Shown piece by piece: positions 13,301-25,300 of a DNA stretch of 64,000 nt (position 1 is its first letter; each line of letters begins with the position of its first letter). Source of the stretch: Streblospio benedicti. Taxonomy: Eukaryota; Annelida; Polychaeta; Spionida; Spionidae. The DNA lies in assembly GCA_019095985.1 (NCBI GenBank), contig CM032669.1, forward strand, positions 25,931,685 to 25,995,684, given 5' to 3'. The notes below the pieces were generated by a model. That model was not told the origin of the DNA. It searched no databases and was given only the letters and a program-made list of their open reading frames with translations. Position numbers and translations under genes: made by a program.

Positions 13301-16300
13301 TTGTAGCTGACGCCTTCACCAAGCCTCTGTTCATTTACTCAGTAGGCACCCAGCTTTGTGCTGTCAGGGTACGTAGAAATGTGGCTGAAGTCATCTTGAT
13401 GCAGTTTCTGTTATGATATCATCATTTTATAGGAGTTAAATATGACAACAAAATTGACATATCAGGTTAAAAACTTCCATTAGACTCAAAGTGCCATCCG
13501 CATATTAGTTTGTAATGCCTGTTTGGTGACTAATATACATTTTTTTCTAATAGTTGATGAGGCTGGTTTGTATGGAAATGGGATGTTGGAAAAAAGGGTT
13601 GATGATAATGAACTGACCTCTTACATAACAGACTGTTCTAAAGCCACTTTCCACTTGCACATTCCAGGTGAACTTTGTGGACCGTGAACATATCCCCAAC
13701 ACCCGCGATCAACGCTGCTTTCTGCAGAACCGCACCAACGTCGAGGCTCTTGGCTTTGATGTGTACGGAGAGAAGATCTACTTCTCTGATACGGAAGACA
13801 AGAACATTTACAGGTGAGCTGGCAGTGTGAGAAGTACTGTAGCTGTCATCATTGTGTGCATGTTATATTGGTATTCTCATAAGTACAATGGTCAACAGGT
13901 AATCCATATGATTATAATGTATACATACTTAAGTGTACACATTACTGGTATCAACTTGATACTATCAAGTAGACCATTCTAATAGTAGATCCAGATAAAA
14001 AGATATTATACACAGGTCTCTTTGCTTCTGTTGTGATAGATACACTGTGTGTATGACAGTGCTTGTCAGTGTATATAATGTTTTAGCAGTAAAATATGGT
14101 ACCATGTGGCACTTTGTAAATAACGCACCAGTGATGAAATAAAGGACATCAATATATCAAGTCTTCCACGTACACGCTACTACAACATCAGGCTACAGCA
14201 ACAACATCAACAATGTCAACTTTCAACCAATCAACAACGAGGTCTCAGTGGTTCCCGAATACCAAGTACAGCACACACACAAAACATTACATAATATTAA
14301 TCTATGTTATGTCATAGGTAAGAGGGTTAGATTTAGGTCCACTAGTCCATGGCTACCAGTGTTTCAAACTTCCTTTCTCTTTCGCATTTTTCTAGCAAGC
14401 ATGTTACTACCAACAAATACGTAGCTAAAAACAGGTTTTTAACTTTATGCTTCCATTTGACTGCATCAAGTGGCCCCGGTAGGATAACTATGACCCCAAG
14501 GTTGTGCGACCAAAAGGATACCATCATCCCAACAAGCGAGCAGTTAAGAGGTTACTAGGCTGAACTACTGGCTCTGTAATTCCCAGCCTACAAGCTTAGT
14601 GAGCTATCATCTATACTCAGATCTGACTGTCGATAGTGTAGATTTGGTTTTACAGAAAAAACTACAGGTTACAACTAAAGACTTACTTACCACTCTAGTG
14701 CTACCCGCTGGTGTTAAAATTTTCGCGGTCTTATGAGCAAATCACTTTAAATTGTTCCACTATAATACCAAATCAAAGGGCTGCTAGCCTCCCTAACATT
14801 TTTACCAATAACACAGTTGCATTGTGTGGTACTTTTGTGGACTGTATCACCAGAAAACTCAGGCTGTTAGCAGAAGTACTTTAAGTAAAGCTATTTTTAA
14901 TGGTTTTCTTACTGACTGGACATGATCCCCAGCCTCTACACGAGTAATAGTAAACACTGTACAGGTAGCAGCTTACTGAGAGTCATCAACTCTTCAGAAT
15001 AGTGGCTTAATAGGCTATACATAATTACATATGTGTCACGACTAAAGCCCATACCAGTACTAAACACCCATTCTTCTGCTCCAGCCTGGACATGAGCAGT
15101 GACCAGGCCTCCCCGGTCGTCCTCACCACCAACACGGGCCTTGTGCGCGGGATCGCCGTGGACTGGATCAACAGCAACCTGTACTGGAGTGACACCGCCC
15201 TCGGACACATCATGGTGTCGCGTCTGGATGGGGCATACCCTCATGTGCTCCTCAGGGATCTCATTAACGTGACTGGAATCGCCGTGGACCCCATACACAA
15301 GTGAGTAAAATCAGATGTTCTGGTGTAGTCTAAACTAGTTTTCGGATTGCATGATAATAAATTGTACATGAGCACTTTATGGGATTTGCGCAATGCACAG
15401 TTTGATATTTTATTGTATTGTACTGCATATCGAGATTGTCCCTGGAGAGGAATGTTAATAATTATCTACTGTACAATGTGAATTGAGAAAAATATGGGTA
15501 GCGTTGGATGGTTCTACCTTTTGAAATCACTCTCATGCTGAAACAACAAGGCAATTATCAAAAGCTATCATATTGATTTCACCTTAACATTTGACACTGT
15601 CTGATCCTAGCGAGACCGTAGCTTTTTATGGACTCTCTGCTTGCAGCCGGCTGTACTTCTTGTCGGCAGGCCGACTGCTCCAGGCCGCACTGGACGGCAC
15701 TGACGTCACACCTCTCTCCCCGCGTGCTGCTGATGTTAGTGGCGTGTACGGCATGGCGCTTGATGTCTCCAGGCAACAGTGAGTAAATGTGATGTCTCTA
15801 AGCAACAGTGAGTAAATGTAACATATCCAGGCAACAGTGAGTGCAGTCGCTCAATTCAAATATATTCTTCGAAAAAATCACTTAAGGTGCTGCTCATTTT
15901 CTTCTGTGTGTTGACGTGATGATAGTGCAGACATCTTTGGAGGAATTTACCAAATATTTCCTTTAGAAATAGGATTATACTGCACAGACCTCCGTAGATT
16001 TAAAAACACATGAATCAAAGTAGTTTAAATGTTTTTGTATGTCTATGATTATCCATACATGTACTACTGTCAACAAGTATGTACCAATTCCAAGACAACT
16101 ACCTTCCAGACTGTGGTTGGCTGACCACGGCCGCCCCCGCCTCGCCTACGTAAACCTGACAGATGGCTCCCTCCACTCTGTGTTCAGTGCCACTGCCAGT
16201 GCGCGCAGCTTCAGGGACGTCACCGTCTACCAGGCAAGGCCAATACACAGCGCAAAACACAGAAATACAAAATGGTGTAGAGAGACACAGACACATTTAT

Positions 16301-19300
16301 TACATTATGATATACAACCCCATGCAAACCATATAGATATAGATTAGCATGTTAGTGTCGGACTCCTCGTATAAGATATGAGATCTGCTTTTACAAGTAG
16401 ATAGTCATATAGGGGGATGGGCAAATATCTCGAGAGACAATCATTCAAGTTTAGAATGTGTGATTCTTACGTAACTACACATTTGAACGATGTAGCCGTG
16501 ACGACTACTGCATTAAGTCAGAAGGACAAACACATATCAGAAGCACATAGGCAAGTACAGAACAGACAGCCAATGATTAGAATATACTCTCAATCATCCT
16601 ATCTGCTCCAAAATGGCATCGCATGGCCGAGGGGGTGCTGTTCTGCATTGCAGATAAACCGAAGGACAGACCGATAGACGACAGCCCAGACATACGTACA
16701 TACAATTAGACAGACAGCAAGTATGATGTTAATTTTGTCCCTCAGAACTATATCGCGTGGACGGACGGCGTGTCGGGGCTGCTGTTCGGACGCACGGACA
16801 AGCCGCAGAAGAGCGCGCTCCGCGGCATCACCCACCCCGCCCACAATGTCACACACGACGTCATCACCTATAGCGAGTACCTGCAGCCCACGGGCACAGG
16901 TGAGGTGGACAGTATAAAAGGAGTAGAATGTTGAAAGCAGGTCGGGTGGAGAAAAAAGCTGAAAGTGCTGAAAAAGCGCAATATGTGGAAAAGGCAAGGT
17001 TTCTTTCGCATGTTGCATGTCGTTCTCACCTATTCTGAATAGATGTAGACTGTGCAAACATCCGTAGGATTTTAGATTGAAACATTATCAATTTTACACA
17101 ATTGTGATTTTACATTGGAATTTCAATCGTCTGGATTTTGAAATGGCAATAAAATTACCAGAATAGTCAAGCTCTCTTTGTAGGTCCTGAACAAAATTAG
17201 CCTGGCTGCCTAATTCATTGTGTGATGGTTTAAGGTTTCTAACTCTTCCCCACCCTCTTCAAGGTGCCTGTGACCTGTTCAATGGCGGCTGCTCCCAGCT
17301 GTGTCTGCCGTCCCCCCGGGAAAATGTGACGTGTGTCTGCTCTGTGGGCTTCTACCTCAGCCAGGACGGAAAGACGTGCACCAGCGGTGAGTCCAACTTC
17401 TAGTCAGACACAATAGCAGCTGTTAGATTTAGCAGGGCGGATTGTCATGATGACTCTCAAGGGCATACTTAACATTTTTATCCATGGGACCATCTTTGAA
17501 ATCCAATATGGCGCCCATTATTCAAGATGGCCACCATATTGACCTCAAAATACTTCATCAACAAATTATCTGTACTGCTTTTGGTTGAAGGCTACATATA
17601 GATATATCATGGGATCCCAATGCAATAATACGCTTGAAAATAGGAAAATTGGTGCGTTTATGATCTACAATGAATACACATGATAAAGCTTTACTGAGAC
17701 CAGCTCAAGTCTATATACAAAATGTCTGTACAAAGAAATCATTTCTTGATGATGGATCCTGGTGCTCTCGCCAGGAAGGCTTGGGATGGCAATGGTAGCA
17801 AGCGTGAGCTGGTTTATTAAAAACTACATATGGATATTTTGTAGTTAAATAAGAGAGTTGACATTAGAGGATTTGCCCTTCAGGTCTATAGGACGCGGGG
17901 TAACTAGTGACACAGAGGATTCTTTCTCTAAATCTATATGGCTTGAGTGTAAGTATTGACATCTACATAGGATTCTTTGCCCTATTATCACTATATATTT
18001 CCATATAGTCTCTAGTCTGTAGGGCTATATCAAGTCGCCTCTACCGAGACTGGAGCTATGGACCACTACCGGTGTGACACCTAGCTCTTAAGGCAACCGC
18101 TGGGCCTAATTCTCTCTTTTAAAACCCACAACATGGCTTCAATACAAATCCTTTGTAGATCTGGTGAAGGAGAACTTTGTGATGTTTGTGGACCCCTACA
18201 GCAGATCCATCTACCAGATTGACCTCTTCAAACCAAATGCACAAGTATGTATGGATTTCTCAAAGCAATCATTTATTTGATTTACTAGAATTATGAAAAC
18301 TGACTAACAGTGGTTACCACTCCAGTAGGTTCGGGGCTCAGTCCTGCTATAGATTCAGGGATAATTCTTTACCATTGCCGAATTAACTTTTCCACATAGA
18401 CTATGATGACGAACAATATACTTACTGATAATCCATTTTTTCCATTTGCAAAAGTATTACTCTAGGCAATCTTGTATCACCGTTGCAGGTTCAGGGTTCG
18501 TTCCTGCAAAGTGCTGAGCGTCCCATGCTGATCGACTATGACGAGACCTCTGAGGGAGTGTACTGGTATGACGCACCCGAGGGGGCAATCCGGAGAGCAC
18601 ACATCAGTGGACGGGAGGATATGGTCACTGTGCTCAAACACGGTGGGTGACTCATGCTAGTCAGGCCATCACTTGGCCTTTCTTTAAAAAACAAAACAAA
18701 ACAACAATTGTAGTCAAACTCATATAAATTGATTAGTTTCTTGACAGAGATAGGCTAAACCCTTTAAAGATATCTTGGAAAAATAGTTATAACGTGTTAA
18801 CATTTAACAAAGTGTTCATAAAGTGTTGCAACAGGCACTTAACGACTTCACTTAGCCGATGCTAGCTCCAGATGCTCAAGAAGACGCCAGAAACTTAGTG
18901 TCATTTTGAGGTGGACGTGGGTGTTCTGGAAATGACACACGTCTGGCGGGTTCGGGCCCAAAAATAGTTTTCACTTCTCTGGAGAAGTGATTTAGATATG
19001 TTTTCGGCTTGTGGATTATTGAGTTGTTGATTTGGATCATCGTTTTGCTTTTTTGGTCTGGAGGGCTAACTTGATCATCATAAAGTCTTTCTGCATCAAT
19101 GTGACATTGCTGAAATGTTCATAAAGATGTTCCCGTAATACGGTGTTGTATTTCCGAATGATCCCATGAGCCTTCTTGTTCATCCTGCCCTTTAGAAAGG
19201 TCATAGACCTTTATTACAGATGATCCAGTACCGTACGTTTTCGCCACAAAATATGCATAAGAGGCACCATAATAAGGGTGACAATATTGTTTTCTCATTT

Positions 19301-22300
19301 CTGCCATCTTTTGGAGCATCTAAAGCTAGCATCGGCTATGTGATATTGGGGGTTTAGTTAACAAGGTGTTAACAAGTTTATTTACAAGAATTCTTAGCCA
19401 CAGTTCAGTTCCCAGTTAACAAGGATTTCATATGACAATTTTCACCACAATTAGGCCCTCAGCTCAGAATATTGTACATGGCATCCTTTGCAGTTTTTGC
19501 AAAGTAATGTCCTACTCAAAGCATGCCCATGGCATTGTAGTTTAAAATCCCTCCCAGGAGAGGTCGTTGGTTTTTCCGATATGTTATGAGTAATTGTATA
19601 AACCTTCTCTCGCTCAAATCTCTACCACACCAACAATATTTCTGCTACTGTATTGACATAGCTGGATTCAGGCTATTGGCTTTAAATCTCCAATACTACA
19701 AGTAAAGTGCTCCTGATAATACTCGAATTCATCAACTATTGACCCCTGGCTAGCCGGACCATAATCCTGCCCTTCTTCCTGAGGCTGACTGCATGTCAAA
19801 GCACCTCTTAACTCTTATGTATCTGTTTTAAAACGTATACTGTAGCTTGTGTAGTAAGTGAGAAATGTTATCCAAACTCGTTTGAAAGATCAAACTACTG
19901 GAGAAAGCTAATGCAGTGGAGGATTCAGTTTTCTCAACAAACTCTTCCATGTTGCAGACATGAATGTGACGTCATTACGGGTTCACGGCGCGGACCGGAA
20001 GCTCTTCTTCACGGACGGCGGCAACAACTTCTTCTGGGTACGTGGGGAGAACATAGGGATACATGTATTGTCGTGCATAGATAGGGTGATCTCAATACTA
20101 AAACATAGCCTACCATATATATTACCCTTCTGGTAACAATAATGCCAAATGCAATATGAAATGGGATGTAACATCACGTTGCAGGTGGACATAAGGATCC
20201 GCCCGCGGTCAAACCGCTCGGCCCGGGGATGGGGGCCGCCGTTGTTCTACACGTCAAGTAACCACGTGNNNNNNNNNNNNNNNNNNNNNNNNNNNNNNNN
20301 NNNNNNNNNNNNNNNNNNNNNNNNNNNNNNNNNNNNNNNNNNNNNNNNNNNNNNNNNNNNNNNNNNNNTTTGTTGGTATCCACATCTTTCGCATTTTATT
20401 TGGGTCTCGTGCCTAACTTTCTACCAGTCTCACCAATATACACCGTTTCACATGATCTACAGGGGATCCTGTACACTATCTCTCTTCTTTCCAATGTGTC
20501 TACTTTATCCTTCGGATGTACCAGGATGTTTCTGATAGTCTGTAGCGGTTTCACTGCTGTTGACAACGAATGTTTGTTAATATCCTTGATGCACCTTCAG
20601 TGACACCCTTCAAATATGGAAGTATGACCTGACCTCTGGATCTCTCAGCTTCTTTCCTTCTCCTGTTCTTATCTTTCTTCCTTTCAAGCTTGGTTGACAT
20701 TTGTTTTCTCACTCTTTGGAAAGACCAATCTGTTTTAAGGCTTCAACCACATGCTGTTCCTCTTTCCTCCTATCTTCTGTCTCTGAAACGGTGTCCATGC
20801 ATCTATTAAACAGGGTACGGATAACTAAAAGCTTGTGTTGTAGTGGGTGATGGGAAGTAAAGAGTAAGTACTGGTCGGTGTTTTTTTTTCGTGTACTGTA
20901 ATAACTTCACTGTTCTGTCTGATTTGCACACTATGAGGGTGTCCAAAAAAAGGAATCGTTCCATCACTCTCTACACTGGGGTAGGATCTTTCTTCAATTT
21001 TACATACATTCTTTCATCACTCAAGATGGTACCGATCAAGGAGGCAGTACACATCCGCACCAATTGACAGGTCATGAACTGGGACGAGGGGGCCCACCAG
21101 CTCTCGCGAGTCTATGACCCACTTCTCGGTGGCTGAGAAGATTGACTTCCTTTCATGCGCAGTCGATCATTTTGAAGATGTCAACAGCTGTTGACGAAAC
21201 TGTCAATGTTTTTGTAAGCTAAATGTGTTGTGAATATTAAGAAATGACTGTATATACACATTACCAACATGATGAACACGTTCAAGGAGATATTTCATAT
21301 GTAATAGTTGTTTTTTCATTAAAACCAAAATCACTCATGATAACATACCATAAAAACTCCATAAATAACTGTATATATATTGCTTGGCAGAATAGGAAGA
21401 GTAGAATAAAAAAAAATCAATTTATTATTCCACCATTTGCAGGATGTTGTACTGGCTGGAGTTGTCTGGAACAACGAAATTCCTCACACGGATTGGGATG
21501 GACCTGCAGAACCCGGTGATCCACGTGCGAGCCATGAAGGAGCTGACCGGGGACGTGACCGGCATGGAGCTTGATCACCATGGTAACGGCCTGCCATCTT
21601 GTACTCAGGGCATCCTTGGGTTATTGTTGAAATGTCTCTGACAATTGCTGGAGCTAGGTTTTCAAGGTAATGACCAAAACCCTGATGTTACATACCCCAT
21701 GCTTGTTGCAAGCGAACAGCTGCTGTTCAGAAACCACACCACCATCCTGAGAGAAAGCAAAAATTACGAACCACTATATATCTGCACTATATATGTACAC
21801 AGTACCCAAGTTATCCAGATGAGATTCTTCTGGCTGATGAGCGTGTGTGTATAGATCACACTCATGTACGCGTGTTTTAGACTCTGAAGCTAGTTGTCTG
21901 TTGCAGGCGAACAGCTGCTGTTTTGGAATGACACCACCATCCTGCGTTGTGGGCTGGACGGCGCCGGCTGTGACGTCATCATGGCAGACAGCAGCGCCAC
22001 AGTTCTGTCTGTGGCAGCCCGAGGGAGGGACGTGTACTTCTCACAGCGCAACAAGAGGTACAGTTCATAGGATGGTTATATCACAGTTTGTAGCATAGTT
22101 GTAGCAAGGTTTATGTCTGAGGAAGTGCTGACCATTGACAGTAAGAAAAAAGGTGCTACAAAGGGTCTTTTATTTTATCTTTTTATATTTAGTATCTTTA
22201 TGGTGTTACAAGCTTCAAGGTACGATAAACACGTATTCAGTTTTAAAATAGAATGAGGATTGTGCAGAGAGAAATATCGAAGATATGTGACTGAATATAT

Positions 22301-25300
22301 TAACAATCATACAGATAGAAGGAGATCCGGTGATGGGTGACTGTCAATCAGTATGTCAAATCCGTTTTTTTACCATCTCACCAAAATCTAGATGGTGTTT
22401 TGCAACTTAACTCATCTTTATAGGAAATCCCGTCTCTGAATGTATGTATTCTATCAGTCATCGTTTGATTGACAAGGATGCCACTCAGCATGAACATTTT
22501 TGAGATAATCATAATAATGTGAAATATAGAATATTATTTGCTCAAAATGGCAAGTAATTCTACCTTTTCAGCAAAGAAGAATAACATGTTAAAGAAACTT
22601 TGTATTTTATTGAATTTACAAATTTTATTTTTGCTCATTTCAACATTGTTATCTGTAATTTCAGCATTATATTACAGGTTTTACCATATCATTACATTGT
22701 TGCAGAGCACTGTACCATCTGGTCGTGGTTCGCATCCCAAGCCGGTCACAAAGGCCGTGTTTAGCCGCCTGCAGCATGTGATTGTGTCCACTCCGACACC
22801 AGCGACCCCACATCCCGCCCCCGCGTCCACCACCAGACCCAGGCTCAATGGTGGGCTACTGATACTAACAAGGCGGGATACAATAACAGCAAACAATAAT
22901 AGCATATCAAACAAACAGTTCTGGTGACAAAATTATGAATTGTTATATCATACATACAATAGGGAATAGGAAGAATGCAAAGGGATGGCGTGAAATGATG
23001 TCTTCGTTTGCTCACTTCAACTCATTATCCAGCCCTATTCGGACACCAAGTAAACAACAGCTAATACTTGTTGTTGTTGATCATTGACCTTTACATGGTC
23101 AGAGATGTATTTCCTACAACAAAGGGCAGGTTTTTGCCAATTCACAATTTACAATTACAAGATAAGTTTTGAAAAGGCAATCTTTACGTTAATGTTGGCT
23201 ACATGTTAGAATACCATTTTACAAATATTTGGTATACACCATTTTTAATATGCTGTGTACAGTAATGTCACATCTTCATGTTATTATCAGTCTTTAGGTG
23301 TATGTTCACCTGTTTTTTGCAGACCTGAGCGGTCACGAGGGCTCGGCTGGTGCCGTCTCGTCTTCAAATGAGACCCAGCTGCTCTATGTCACCATTGGCG
23401 CGGCGGCCGGCGGAGGATTACTCCTCATCATCATCCTTGTCATCATCATTAGTGTCGTCATGGCTAGACGACGCAAGAAGAGGAAGGTATGTGCATGTTC
23501 TTAGAGGAAAATTCTTAACTTATAAATGTTTTTACCACAAGCTACTAAATATCCAAATGCATATTTGTTTTGGTACATTAAATTTGATTTATTGAGAATT
23601 TTCAACCCTTCAGTTCCTTGTCTGCCATAAAAACTTGCTACAAATGTGTTATTGGATATTTCAAAGGTTATAAATGAACTAATTATTAGAAAGAGGAAGA
23701 TATGAAGAGATTTACAGATTCATTAATTGTTTAAGAAGGTCTTAAAAGCTGTATATAGGTTTTTTAATAGTGTAATTTGTTTCTGTAGGATATTTCTTAA
23801 AGTAAGAAATGTAGACAAAATACGAATTTATATTACAAACTTTTAATTTTATTGCAATTTGTATGTTGTTTGTGAAATTTATAATTTAAATAAAGATTCA
23901 TATCTAATTGTAAGAAAGTGAAAAGTCAAAGTCAAAGCGCTTTGAAAATGTTACACTAATTTTTTATCAATCCTTTGTAATCGATTCTAAGAAATTTGGT
24001 TTGATTTACTTTCTATTTCTGCTTGCTTAAGCTCGCAAACTGATCAAAAATATAAAAATACCTGTTGGTCCCAAAACTTAGACCTTTATATATGTCGCTA
24101 AGAAAAAGCTTCATGATAAAAACCCTTAGAAATTCTAATCACATCAATTTGCACCCATTATAAACTTGGAAAATATGACCAGAAGAAAATTGAAGAGACC
24201 TTTTTAGTACGTTACATTCAATTCATTGTTGGGTAGCAGAACTCCATCCAAGGCAACATTAGGACTTCCCACGTTTAAAAATAGACTTTCAAAAATTGCA
24301 TGTGCTGCATTCAGAATTCTACTAGAAATTCATGTTTCGTACAGGCCCCCCACATAGCGTATGGGACTCCGGCCCACGACAACCCCACGTACATGCGCCA
24401 CAGCGAGGTGGTGCGCGACCCAGCACTCGCCGGCGCAGTGGGAGGAGCAGAACCCGGGGAGCAGGAGAGTGAACAGGTGGGCAGGTGCTTCTATTGCTCT
24501 AATGATAATGTCCATAGTGTTGTATATGCTTATGTCAAATAGAAACCTGATTCTATTGGTTTTTGGCTTTCAAGGAGTCAGATAAGAAAAAAATCGAGTT
24601 ATGATAATATGGGTTTCCAGAGCTAAAGTGTTATGGAGGGTAGCATTTATTCTTTACAAAATACCATGTATGTCATCATAGAACTTCCATTAGATATAGA
24701 ATTAGTCTTGAAATTGACTTAAAGATAATGCTCAGTCGAAATAATTTTTGTTCTGTCAAGTCCAGTATCAATGAATGATGCCTTTTCCATTGCAAGTGTA
24801 ATGAAAATAATATATATATTTTCCACATCTAATATTTATTACACCTTTAGAAATACCATGCCTTCTTGCTAACTAAAACACAAGGTCACGTGATGTTGCA
24901 TAATCGAATGATTTTTGCCAGACGTACCATGGATTTCTGATGGCAGACGTCCCATTTAACATTGGGGAGATAGGCGACTTCTTACGTGCACAGTGCCAGT
25001 TACGTCTGATGAAAATCATTCGGTTGACATTTGTTGCGTTCACGTGTTTAGTTGAGTGTATACTGGCCTCCTATTGTGTAGTATTTAAATTGCTCTACAT
25101 ACTTTAATATTCTGTTTTAATCGAAGACACTTTCAGAATGCACAGACCATATCACATTGCTTCTATACAAACACTGAGCATAACCTTTAAAGATTCTTTG
25201 TCTATCTATCTAGTAAAATTACAATTCTAATCCTCTCTCTCAGTGTTTTCTATAGCAATGTTACATATATGAAAAATACCAATGTACATATTAACACCTA

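Noticed and set aside
19119-19319. A 66-codon minus-strand frame as a small gene
   Set aside because: It lies wholly between the terminal inverted repeats of the element at 18847-19341 and has no supporting motif.
21440-21520. A possible fourth propeller start after the second gap
   Set aside because: The blades visible before and after the gap total about six to seven, enough for one propeller, so a separate fourth is not needed. It cannot be excluded.
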